The notes beneath the pieces were generated by a model that saw only the letters and a list, made by a program, of their open reading frames with translations, was not told the DNA's origin and made no database searches. Both the position numbers and the translations under genes were made by a program. Below are positions 1 to 8,585 of a DNA stretch of 64,000 nt, piece by piece. The stretch is from JAQVEM01 sp964603595 (GTDB lineage Bacteria; Actinomycetota; Humimicrobiia; Humimicrobiales; Humimicrobiaceae), in contig CAZRVN010000002.1 of NCBI GenBank assembly GCA_964603595.1, forward strand, positions 216,567-280,566. Direction: 5' to 3'. Numbering within the stretch: the first letter of the stretch is position 1; each line of letters starts with the position of its first letter.

Positions 1-45
1 AATTATCAAACATTCAGAGAAAAGATACTGGAAGAACTTATATAG
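1..45 (+). CDS. C-terminal tail of an upstream gene, possibly purE
   Basis: The first 45 bases read openly as NYQTFREKILEELI followed by TAG, and they end 76 bases before purB. The tail is charged and helical, like the end of PurE (5-carboxyaminoimidazole ribonucleotide mutase), which often precedes purB in purine operons. Fourteen residues are too few to identify the family, so PurE is a guess from position. The gene starts outside the window. Confidence 0.35.
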   Translation, partial: NYQTFREKILEELI

Positions 46-121
46 GTAAGCTCTATTTTGATGATTGCGCACGTTAAAAGTTCACTTAATTTCTATTAGT
101 ATTTTTATCATAGGAGAAGCG

Positions 122-1432
122 ATGATTCCCAGATATACTTTAGAAGAAATGGGTAAGGTATGGAGTGAAGAGAATAAATTTACCAAGTGGCTTGAGGTTG
201 AAAAGGCGGCAGCAAGAGCTCAGGCAGAGCTGGGGATTATCCCCCGGCAGGCAGGAGAAGATATAAATAAAAAGGCAAGATTCAGAATCTCAAGAATAAA
301 CGAGATTGAGAGAGAAACAAATCATGATGTAATTGCTTTCCTGACAGACGTATCTTCTTATATCGGAGAATCATCTAAGTATCTTCATTATGGATTGACA
401 TCTTCGGATGTGGGTGATACTGCTCTTTCACTTCAGATAATGGAAGCGGCGAATTTGATTGAGGGTAAAACTAAAAAGCTGCTTGATATTTTTAAGAAAA
501 AATCAAAAAAGTACAGCCATACAGTTATGGTAGGAAGAACTCATGGGGTTCATGCAGAACCAATTACACTTGGATTCAAATTTTGTGTTTATGCTTTTGA
601 GATAGCAAGAAATTTTGAAAGATTAAAGCAGGCAGAGGAGAATATAAGGTATGGTAAAATTTCAGGAGCTGTTGGCACTTATGCAAACACTTCACCCGAG
701 CTGGAGAGAAAGGTTTGCAATATCCTTAATTTAAAACCGTCTCCTGTATCTACACAGATTCTTCAGAGGGATAGGCACGCACAGCTGGTTACAGCCCTGG
801 CAATTTATGGAGCTACTCTGGAAAAGATAGCTCTTGAGATAAGAAATTTGCAGAGGACAGATGTAAGGGAGGTTGAAGAGCCTTTTACAAAAGGCCAAAA
901 AGGTTCTTCTGCCATGCCTCATAAAAAAAATCCTATTATCTGTGAAAGAATATGCGGGCTGGCAAGGATATTAAGGTCAAATGCCGTAGCTGCTATGGAA
1001 AATATTGCATTATGGCACGAGAGGGATATATCACATTCATCAGCAGAAAGAATAATAATCCCTGACAGTTTTATCTTACTTGATTATATGCTTTACAAAA
1101 TGATATCTATAATTGATAACCTGATTGTAATTGAATCGAATATGAAAAGAAATTTAATGAAATACGGCGGGATTATTTTTTCCCAGAGAATATTGCTGGA
1201 ACTTATTAAAAAAGGTATGGATAGAAAAGATGCTTATGCTATTATACAGGGGGCAGCTCTTGAAGCATGGGACAGCGAAGGCGACTTTAAAGAAAATCTT
1301 ATGAAGAAGAAAGAGGTGCTCTCCTTTCTGGGTAAAGAGGACCTGGAAAAATTATTTGATGTTGGATATCATTTGAAATATATAGATGAAATTATTAACA
1401 GATTGGGAAATATTAAAGTTAAAGAAAATTAA
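122..1432 (+). CDS. purB: Adenylosuccinate lyase
   Basis: PurB cleaves SAICAR to AICAR and adenylosuccinate to AMP, both with release of fumarate. The 436-residue protein begins MIPRYTLEEMG, the usual start for the family, and carries the fumarase/aspartase superfamily signature GSSAMPHKKNP in its central part, plus GRTHGVHAEPIT with the catalytic histidine region upstream. I chose ATG 122 because AGGAG at 112-116 lies five bases before it; the open frame extends back to a TTG at 65 that has no ribosome site and adds unrelated hydrophobic residues. It is the first complete gene of a purine operon and is followed after 68 bases by purL. Confidence 0.95.
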   Translation: MIPRYTLEEMGKVWSEENKFTKWLEVEKAAARAQAELGIIPRQAGEDINKKARFRISRINEIERETNHDVIAFLTDVSSYIGESSKYLHYGLTSSDVGDTALSLQIMEAANLIEGKTKKLLDIFKKKSKKYSHTVMVGRTHGVHAEPITLGFKFCVYAFEIARNFERLKQAEENIRYGKISGAVGTYANTSPELERKVCNILNLKPSPVSTQILQRDRHAQLVTALAIYGATLEKIALEIRNLQRTDVREVEEPFTKGQKGSSAMPHKKNPIICERICGLARILRSNAVAAMENIALWHERDISHSSAERIIIPDSFILLDYMLYKMISIIDNLIVIESNMKRNLMKYGGIIFSQRILLELIKKGMDRKDAYAIIQGAALEAWDSEGDFKENLMKKKEVLSFLGKEDLEKLFDVGYHLKYIDEIINRLGNIKVKEN

Positions 1433-1500
1433 TTGTATGTAATTTTTGCTTAATAAATATTTATATTTCTGGCTTTGGTGAAGATAAGGGACATATAAGA

Positions 1501-4500
1501 ATGATTCAACGGTTTTACCGGCTTATTGATAAGAACTTTGAATATTGTTACTACATTGAAACTTCTGAACCCTTAAGCATATCAGAATTGAAAATACTCA
1601 AATGGCTTATTGCCGAAACATTTGAACCTGAAAAATTTGGGAAAGAATCACTCTCTGGTAATAGGCATAAAAAGGTAATTGAGATAGGTCCAAGGTTAAA
1701 CTTTGAAACTGCGTTTTCAACTAATGCAGTTGCCATCTGCTGTTCATGTGGTTTAATAAAAGTTACCCGGTTTGAGCGTTCAAGATGCTACTTAATCCCC
1801 CGGGATGCTGACAGTTCAGAATTTTTAAGCAAGAATCACGATAGGATGACGGAGTGCGTATATCAAAAACCCCTGGATAATTTTGAAATTGGAATAAAAC
1901 CGGAGGGGGTATATTTAATCCCCCTGATAAAAGAAAAAAAAGGTGAAGAAGGTAAATTTGATGATAGCCAGGGGCAGGGTATAGATGCTCTGAAAAACTT
2001 TAACAGGAAATTAGGCCTGGGAATGGATGAGTGGGATATAAGTTTCTATCACAATCTGTTTGTTAATGTTATAAAGAGAAACCCCACCAATGTTGAATGC
2101 TTCCAGCTGGGCCAGTCTAACAGCGAGCACTCCCGGCACTGGTTTTTTAAAGGGAAACTTGTAATTGACGGTGTCACGGCTCCGGAAGCCCTTATGGAAA
2201 TAATAAAGGAACCGCTTGAAGCTAATCCCTCAAATAGCTTAATCGCATTTAAGGATAACTCAAGCGGGATTGTCGGTTTTAAGATATCAACTATAATACC
2301 GGAACGTCCCGGTATCTGCTCGCCTTTCAGGGAAAGTGAGCTTACCTATCACTTAATATTTACTGCTGAGACCCATAATTTTCCCTGTGGAGTCGCCCCG
2401 TTCCCCGGAGCTGAAACAGGTACCGGTGGAAGGATACGTGATGTCCAGGCAGCTGGTAGAGGCGGACTGGTCGTAGCCGGGACAGCGGGATACTGCACCG
2501 GGAATTTGAATATACCGGGTTACTTAATTCCGGGAGAGAATGCGGAGTTTGATTATCCTTCGAACCTGGCGTATCCTCTGAAAATTCTAATAGATGAAAG
2601 TAACGGTGCATCGGATTACGGAAACAAATTCGGCGAGCCGGTAATTCAGGGATTCACAAGGTCTTTTGGTCTGAGATTACCCTCTGGCAAGCGCCGTGAG
2701 TGGGTAAAGCCAGTAATGTTTACCGGCGGAATAGGTCAGATTAATGATTGCCATATAAAAAAGAATACGCCGGAGAAAGGGATGAAAATAGTGCAGGTTG
2801 GTGGACCTGCATATAGGATAGGGATAGGCGGAGGCGCTGCTTCCAGTATGGTACAGGGTGAGAACAGGGAGGAGCTTGACTTTAATGCTGTGCAGCGTGG
2901 GAATGCCCAGATGGAGCAAAAGATGAACAGGGTTGTCAGGGCATGTATAGAAATGGGAGAACATAACCCCATTATGAGCATACATGACCAGGGTGCAGGC
3001 GGGCCCTGTAATGTTCTAACAGAGCTGGTTGAGCCGGCAGGCGGGCGGATTGATATACGGAAAATCCAGGTAGGGGACAAGACAATGTCAGTTCTCGAAA
3101 TATGGGGAGCTGAATATCAGGAGCGTAATGCTTTTCTTATAAAAACAGAACGTATTGATGAATTCAGGACAATTTGCAGTCGTGAAAAAGTAAATTGCGA
3201 GGTTCTGGGAGAGATAACCGGCGATGGGCGAATTGTAGTTCACGATAGCTGGAGTAATTCCAGCCCGGTTGACCTGAATTTAAATGAAATATTAAGTAAT
3301 ATTCCTCAAAAAACTTTTAAACTTAAAAGCATCAAACAAAAATTAAAGCCGCTTGAATTGCCATCTGATCTTTCGATAGAGGATTTGTTAAAACTTATAT
3401 TCAAGTTACCTTCAGTGGGATCCAAGGGATTCCTGGTAAGGAAAGTTGATCGTAGCGTAACAGGACTTATTGCCCGCCAGCAGTGTTGCGGACCGTTACA
3501 GCTTCCTGTTTCTGATGTATCGGTGATAGCACAGAGTCATTTCGGACTTACCGGTGCTGCTATTTCCATAGGTGAACAGCCGGTAAAAGTTATGGTTGAC
3601 CCTGCAGCGGGTGCCCGTATGGCAGTAGGGGAGGCACTGACCAATATGGTCTGGGCACTTATAAGCGGGCTCAAATATATAAAATGCTCTGTAAACTGGA
3701 TGTGGGCGGCAAAGCTGCCAGGCGGAGGGTCTGCACTCCATAAAGCTGCGGTTTCTATAAGAAAAATAATGAAAGAAATTGGTATTGCTGCCGATGGTGG
3801 TAAGGACAGTCTTTCCATGGCAGCCCAGGTAGGTAGTGAAACTGTAAAAGCTCCGGACCAGGTGGTTATATCTGCCTACAGCTCTATGCCTGATATAACC
3901 AGAGTGATAACGCCTGACATTAAAAAACCGGGTGAAAGCCGGCTGATATTTGTTGACCTTGCCGCGGGTAAAAATCGTCTTGGTGGTTCTGCGCTGGCAC
4001 AGGTACTGGGGCAGGTAGGAAATTCTTCACCTGATGTAGAAAACACTTCTCTTTTAGCAGAAGCTTTTAGAGCAGTGCAGGAGCTTATAAAGAAAAACTT
4101 AATTCTTGCAGGACATGACAGAAGTGACGGCGGACTTATAACTACACTGACAGAAATGGCATTATCAGGAAACTGCGGGGTTGAAATAAAAATCACCGGG
4201 AAGGTTGAAATAATCCCCTGGCTATTTTCAGAAGAACTGGGACTGGTTATTGAATATTTACCATTTAATGAAGATAAAATCACCAGTATTTTAAATAAAT
4301 CTGATATTCCTTTTATAGTTATGGGCTCAACCCGGAAAGAAAGAAGGTTGCGTATTTATAATGGTAAGAAGATTGAACTGGATGCTGGCATACCTGAACT
4401 TTTGAACTGGTGGGAATCAACAAGTGATGAGCTTGAACAACATCAGATGAATGTTAACCTGGCAGGGGTGCAGGCAAAATCTCATGACCGCCCCGGCCCA

Positions 4501-5361
4501 TCATATAAACTTTCTTTCAGGCCATATGATACTCCATTGGAGCTTTTAAAAAAATCAGGAAAACCGAAAGTTGCCATTATCAGGGAGGAAGGCAGCAATG
4601 GTGACAGGGAAATGACTTCGGCATTTTTTGCCGCAGGGTTTGAGCCCTGGGATGTTACCATTACTGATTTGCTTGACGGCAGGGTAGATCTTGATAAATT
4701 CAGGGGAGCTGTATTTGTAGGAGGATTTTCTTATGCTGATGTTCTGGACAGTGCTAAAGGGTGGGCTGGTATTGTAAAGTTCAGCACGGAGTTGAAAAAA
4801 ATGTTTGATGCATTTTACAGGAGAAAAAATACATTCTCTTTGGGGGTTTGCAATGGTTGCCAGCTTATGACTCTTCTGGGGTGGGTGCCCTGGGAAGGGA
4901 TACCGGAAAAAGGACAACCAAGATTTATCAGCAATCCTTCAGGACGGTTTGAATCACGGTGGGTATCTGTAAAGATACTAAAAAGTCCCTCTATAATGCT
5001 AAAAGGCATGGAGGATTCAATTCTGGGAATATGGATAGCGCACAGGGAAGGCCACCTGTATTGCCCTGATCCTGAAATATTGTCAGAGGTATCTAAGAGG
5101 GGCCTTGCCCCAATAATTTATGTGGATGATAGAGGAAGGCCTGCGGAGAAATATCCTTTTAATCCAAATGGTTCTCCATCAGGATTTACTGCATTATGTT
5201 CACCTGATGGCAGGCATCTTGCCATGATGCCTCATCCCGAGAGAACATTTTTACCCTGGCAGTGGCCATGGGTGCCTGGGAGCTGGGAATCAGATTTAGA
5301 AGTTTCTCCGTGGCTTAAGATGTTTCAAAATGCCAGGGAGTGGTGTGAAAAAAGCAGTTAA
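1501..5361 (+). CDS. purL: Phosphoribosylformylglycinamidine synthase, single-chain type
   Basis: It converts FGAR, glutamine and ATP to FGAM. At 1286 residues this is the long form in which the PurS-like N-terminal part, the ATP-binding synthase core and a C-terminal class I glutaminase are one chain, so purS and purQ are absent from the operon. Visible motifs include NSEHSRHWFFKGK and THNFPCGVAPFPGAE in the core, and in the glutaminase LGVCNGCQLM with nucleophile Cys1117 and MMPHPERTF with His1245 and Glu1247. Many stretches (for example NWMWAAKLPGGG, REEGSNGDREM, VGGFSYADVLDSAKGWA) match human PFAS as I remember it much more closely than the E. coli or Bacillus enzymes. The start is ATG 1501 with a weak AAGGGA site. 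Confidence 0.95.
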   Translation: MIQRFYRLIDKNFEYCYYIETSEPLSISELKILKWLIAETFEPEKFGKESLSGNRHKKVIEIGPRLNFETAFSTNAVAICCSCGLIKVTRFERSRCYLIPRDADSSEFLSKNHDRMTECVYQKPLDNFEIGIKPEGVYLIPLIKEKKGEEGKFDDSQGQGIDALKNFNRKLGLGMDEWDISFYHNLFVNVIKRNPTNVECFQLGQSNSEHSRHWFFKGKLVIDGVTAPEALMEIIKEPLEANPSNSLIAFKDNSSGIVGFKISTIIPERPGICSPFRESELTYHLIFTAETHNFPCGVAPFPGAETGTGGRIRDVQAAGRGGLVVAGTAGYCTGNLNIPGYLIPGENAEFDYPSNLAYPLKILIDESNGASDYGNKFGEPVIQGFTRSFGLRLPSGKRREWVKPVMFTGGIGQINDCHIKKNTPEKGMKIVQVGGPAYRIGIGGGAASSMVQGENREELDFNAVQRGNAQMEQKMNRVVRACIEMGEHNPIMSIHDQGAGGPCNVLTELVEPAGGRIDIRKIQVGDKTMSVLEIWGAEYQERNAFLIKTERIDEFRTICSREKVNCEVLGEITGDGRIVVHDSWSNSSPVDLNLNEILSNIPQKTFKLKSIKQKLKPLELPSDLSIEDLLKLIFKLPSVGSKGFLVRKVDRSVTGLIARQQCCGPLQLPVSDVSVIAQSHFGLTGAAISIGEQPVKVMVDPAAGARMAVGEALTNMVWALISGLKYIKCSVNWMWAAKLPGGGSALHKAAVSIRKIMKEIGIAADGGKDSLSMAAQVGSETVKAPDQVVISAYSSMPDITRVITPDIKKPGESRLIFVDLAAGKNRLGGSALAQVLGQVGNSSPDVENTSLLAEAFRAVQELIKKNLILAGHDRSDGGLITTLTEMALSGNCGVEIKITGKVEIIPWLFSEELGLVIEYLPFNEDKITSILNKSDIPFIVMGSTRKERRLRIYNGKKIELDAGIPELLNWWESTSDELEQHQMNVNLAGVQAKSHDRPGPSYKLSFRPYDTPLELLKKSGKPKVAIIREEGSNGDREMTSAFFAAGFEPWDVTITDLLDGRVDLDKFRGAVFVGGFSYADVLDSAKGWAGIVKFSTELKKMFDAFYRRKNTFSLGVCNGCQLMTLLGWVPWEGIPEKGQPRFISNPSGRFESRWVSVKILKSPSIMLKGMEDSILGIWIAHREGHLYCPDPEILSEVSKRGLAPIIYVDDRGRPAEKYPFNPNGSPSGFTALCSPDGRHLAMMPHPERTFLPWQWPWVPGSWESDLEVSPWLKMFQNAREWCEKSS

Positions 5362-5444
5362 TTTTTATTAAAAATAGTTTATTTATTTTAGGATTTTATT
5401 TGTTATAATAGCTTTGTTTGCTTGGCTAAAAGAAGGTTTTTAAA

Positions 5445-6887
5445 TTGACAAATAATATTATGCCGGATAAAAAGCTTAATGAGAGCTGCGGGGTATTTGG
5501 TATATACGCACCCGGCAAAAAAGTATCGGAAATTATATTTTATGGTCTTCAGGCATTGCAGCACAGGGGGCAGGAGAGTGCCGGTATAGCTGTATCAGAC
5601 AGGGAAGATATCTTAATATTTAAAGATTTAGGTCTTGTATCACAGGTTTTTAATAAGCAAAATATTGCACCTCTTCTGGGAGATATCGGTATAGGTCATA
5701 CCCGTTATTCAACCAGGGGGATGAATATATGGAAGAATTCGCAGCCGCTGTATAGAATGTTTAGAAATGAAAGTTTTGCCATAGCTCATAATGGAAATTT
5801 GATTAATGTAAAGCAAATTAGAAAAGAGCAGATTGAAAAAGGAATCAGGTTTGAAACTACTACAGATACAGAGGTTATAGCATCTCTTATAGAGAGCTCT
5901 GATAAGGAAACCATAGAAGGTGCAATTAAAGAAGCTATTAGCCAAATAAAGGGCTCCTATTCATTGCTTATATTAACGAAGGATAAGATTTTTGGAGTCA
6001 GGGATCCATATGGGTTCAGGCCGATGGTACTTGGCAGTCTGGATGGTAATTACATAATAGCTTCAGAAACCTGCGCACTGGATATAATTGATGCAAAATT
6101 TATAAGGGAAATTGACCCGGGTGAAACAGTGATACTGGATAAGGACGGAATTCGCTCGCAGATGATGCTCCCGGTGGATAGAGTTTCAATGTGCGTTTTT
6201 GAACTTATTTATTTCGCAAGACCTGACAGCTATATACACAATAAAAATATGTTTCAGGTAAGACACAGGATGGGCCAGCAGCTGGCGAAGGAATCTCCCG
6301 CTGATGCAGATATTGTTATCTCTGTGCCTGATTCTGGAACCTCTGCTGCGATAGGTTATTCTGCAGAGTCAAAAATTCCGTATGCAGAAGGTTTTATTAA
6401 AAATAGGTATATAGGAAGAACATTTATACAGCCGGTGCAGGAAACAAGAGAGATAGGGGTAAAGCTTAAACTAAATCCGTTAAAAGAAGTTATAAAGGGA
6501 AAAAGACTGGTGGTAGTGGATGACTCAATTGTAAGGGGCAATACTTCCAGGAAGATAATAAAGATGTTATATAATGCGGGTGCAAAGGAAGTGCACATGA
6601 GGATTAGTTCACCTCCTCTGCTGCATCCTTGTTACTATGGTATAGATATGGCTACAGAAAAAGAATTTATGGCAAGCCATAAGACATTAGAGGACATAAG
6701 AAAATCATTGAAAGTAGATAGCGTCAGGTACCTTTCCATAGATGGTCTTATTGAAGCAATAGGGGAATCAAAAGATAAATTTTGTTTTGCATGTTTTAAT
6801 GGTGATTACCCGGTTCCTATCCCGGATAGTATTAAGTTTGATAAATATTCGATAGATAGAGAGGATAGAATATCCTCTAATGTTTGA
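5445..6887 (+). CDS. purF: Amidophosphoribosyltransferase, Fe-S type
   Basis: PurF makes 5-phosphoribosylamine from PRPP and glutamine, the committed step of purine synthesis. The 480-residue protein has an N-terminal Ntn glutaminase with CGVFGIY at Cys15, so a 14-residue propeptide must be removed, as in Bacillus PurF. The PRPP loop is VVVDDSIVRGNTS. Cysteines including CFACFNGDYP near the end fit the 4Fe-4S form of the enzyme. The start is TTG 5445, eight bases after AGAAGG (5431-5436); the in-frame ATG at 5460 is too far from that site. A TATAAT at 5404-5409 in the 83-base gap after purL could be an internal promoter. Confidence 0.95.
   Translation: MTNNIMPDKKLNESCGVFGIYAPGKKVSEIIFYGLQALQHRGQESAGIAVSDREDILIFKDLGLVSQVFNKQNIAPLLGDIGIGHTRYSTRGMNIWKNSQPLYRMFRNESFAIAHNGNLINVKQIRKEQIEKGIRFETTTDTEVIASLIESSDKETIEGAIKEAISQIKGSYSLLILTKDKIFGVRDPYGFRPMVLGSLDGNYIIASETCALDIIDAKFIREIDPGETVILDKDGIRSQMMLPVDRVSMCVFELIYFARPDSYIHNKNMFQVRHRMGQQLAKESPADADIVISVPDSGTSAAIGYSAESKIPYAEGFIKNRYIGRTFIQPVQETREIGVKLKLNPLKEVIKGKRLVVVDDSIVRGNTSRKIIKMLYNAGAKEVHMRISSPPLLHPCYYGIDMATEKEFMASHKTLEDIRKSLKVDSVRYLSIDGLIEAIGESKDKFCFACFNGDYPVPIPDSIKFDKYSIDREDRISSNV
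6861..6877 (+). promoter_or_regulatory. Small hairpin before the purM start
   Basis: GAGGATA, a GAA loop and TATCCTC form a perfect 7-bp stem inside the last codons of purF, three bases before the purM ATG at 6880. It hides a GAGG sequence that would otherwise be the nearest Shine-Dalgarno-like element. It may tie purM translation to ribosomes finishing purF. It could also be chance within coding sequence. Confidence 0.25.
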
Positions 6888-7947
6888 TAAAAATAAAATG
6901 AAAAAAAGTAAAGGGTATTCATATAGTTCTGCAGGAGTAGACATAGATAAAGCTTCAGATGTTCTTGGCCAGCTCAAGAAAACAATAACTTCAACCTTCT
7001 CAAATAACGTGCTTGGTGACCTGTCTTCCTTTTCAGGCCTTTTTCAGCTTGACCTGGGTAGTTATAAAAACCCTGTCCTTTCATCTTCAACTGATGGTGT
7101 GGGAACAAAAATAATGCTGGCAAAAAAATTAAATAATTATAGAGATATAGGACAGGATGCGGTAGCAATGTGTATAAATGATATAATCTGCTGTGGGGCA
7201 AAGCCTCTTTTTTTCCTTGACTATATCTCCTGTGAAAAGATAGATGAAGAGAAAATAAAAACGATAATTGAATCTATTTCTAAAAGCTGTATTTATTGTA
7301 ATACTGTTCTTATAGGGGGAGAAACTGCTGAACACCCCGGTATGAGCGCCAGGGATGATATAGATATTGCCGGATTCGCAGTAGGAATTGTGGAGAAAGA
7401 AGCTGTTATAAATCCTTCTCTGGTAGAAGAAGGAGATATGATAGCCGGTATATCATCTTCGGGTATTCATAGTAACGGGTTTTCCCTTATAAGGAAGTTA
7501 ATAGAAGATAAAGAAATAGACATTAACAGAAAATATAAATGGACAGGCGGCATGTCACTCGGGAATTTTATTCTAACGCCTACCAGACTGTATTCAAGGA
7601 TAATAAATAAAATGACTGAAAATGGAGTTAAAATACATGGAATTGCTCATATTACCGGCGGGGGATTTTATGAAAATATAAATAGAATAATCCCCGGAGA
7701 TATGGATGCTTTAATAAAGGAAGGAAGATGGAGGATTCCGGAAATTTTTGATTTTTTCCAGGAGCTGGGTGATATTAGTAAAAAAGAAATGTTCAGGGTA
7801 TTTAATATGGGTATTGGAATTGTTATAATTATGCCCCCCGGCCAGTTTAACAGAGCAAAAGATATTGCAGGAGAGATGAAAGAAGATATTTATAATATAG
7901 GTACTATTGTAAAGGGCAAAGGGAAAGTAATAATAAAAAGAGATTAG
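6880..7947 (+). CDS. purM: Phosphoribosylformylglycinamidine cyclo-ligase
   Basis: PurM closes the imidazole ring, converting FGAM to AIR with ATP. The 355-residue length is usual. Typical AIR synthase stretches are YSSAGVDIDKA near the N-terminus, STDGVGTKIMLA for ATP binding, GGETAEHPGM and AHITGGGFYENI. It overlaps the end of purF by 8 bases, which implies translational coupling. A second in-frame ATG at 6898 (MKKSKGYSYSSAG) is an alternative start six codons later; neither has a clear ribosome site. Confidence 0.95.
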   Translation: MFDKNKMKKSKGYSYSSAGVDIDKASDVLGQLKKTITSTFSNNVLGDLSSFSGLFQLDLGSYKNPVLSSSTDGVGTKIMLAKKLNNYRDIGQDAVAMCINDIICCGAKPLFFLDYISCEKIDEEKIKTIIESISKSCIYCNTVLIGGETAEHPGMSARDDIDIAGFAVGIVEKEAVINPSLVEEGDMIAGISSSGIHSNGFSLIRKLIEDKEIDINRKYKWTGGMSLGNFILTPTRLYSRIINKMTENGVKIHGIAHITGGGFYENINRIIPGDMDALIKEGRWRIPEIFDFFQELGDISKKEMFRVFNMGIGIVIIMPPGQFNRAKDIAGEMKEDIYNIGTIVKGKGKVIIKRD

Positions 7948-8583
7948 ATGCATACAAGAAAAAGAATAGCAGTATTGGCTTCAGGTTTTGGGTCAAATCT
8001 GCAGGCAATTATAGATTACACTAAAAGTAATGATTTAAACGGTGATATAGTTCTTGTGTTTTCCAATAATGAACATGCCCGTGCTCTGGACAGGGCAAAG
8101 GAAAATAACATTAAAGCTATCTTCATGGACTCTTCAGAGTACAGTGACAGGAAACAGTATGATACAAAAACTATAGAACTTCTGGAAAGGGAGAAAATCG
8201 ACCTTATAGTCCTGGCAGGATACATGCTTGTATTAAGCAGGGAATTTGTTTGTAAATTTAAAAATAAAATTATAAATATTCATCCTGCCCTACTGCCTTC
8301 ATTTAAAGGTACTCATGGTATAAAAGATGCTTTTGACTATGGCGTAAAAGTGACAGGAGTTACAGTACATTTTGTTGAAGAAGAGCTTGATAGCGGGCCG
8401 ATAATAATTCAGAAAGCAGTGATTGTTGACCAGGGTGATAGTGTAGAAGAGCTGGAGAGCAAAATACACAGGGTAGAGCATCAAATTTATCCACTGGCAG
8501 TAAAATATTTTTGCGAGGATAGACTTGAAATAGATGGGAGGAAAGCAAGAATTTTAGACAAAGAAAAGATAGATGGGGAGTAA
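7948..8583 (+). CDS. purN: Phosphoribosylglycinamide formyltransferase
   Basis: PurN formylates GAR to FGAR using 10-formyltetrahydrofolate. The 211-residue protein has the N-terminal nucleotide loop VLASGFGSNLQAI, the catalytic stretch NIHPALLPSFKGTHG with the active Asn and His, and the conserved HFVEEELDSGPII with the second acidic catalytic region. Its ATG directly follows the purM stop codon, so the two are coupled. It lies in the expected place between purM and purH. Confidence 0.95.
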   Translation: MHTRKRIAVLASGFGSNLQAIIDYTKSNDLNGDIVLVFSNNEHARALDRAKENNIKAIFMDSSEYSDRKQYDTKTIELLEREKIDLIVLAGYMLVLSREFVCKFKNKIINIHPALLPSFKGTHGIKDAFDYGVKVTGVTVHFVEEELDSGPIIIQKAVIVDQGDSVEELESKIHRVEHQIYPLAVKYFCEDRLEIDGRKARILDKEKIDGE

Positions 8584-8585
8584 AA

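Noticed and set aside
65..121. Upstream extension of purB to the TTG at 65
   Set aside because: The extension is hydrophobic, unlike the family, and ATG 122 has a well placed AGGAG.
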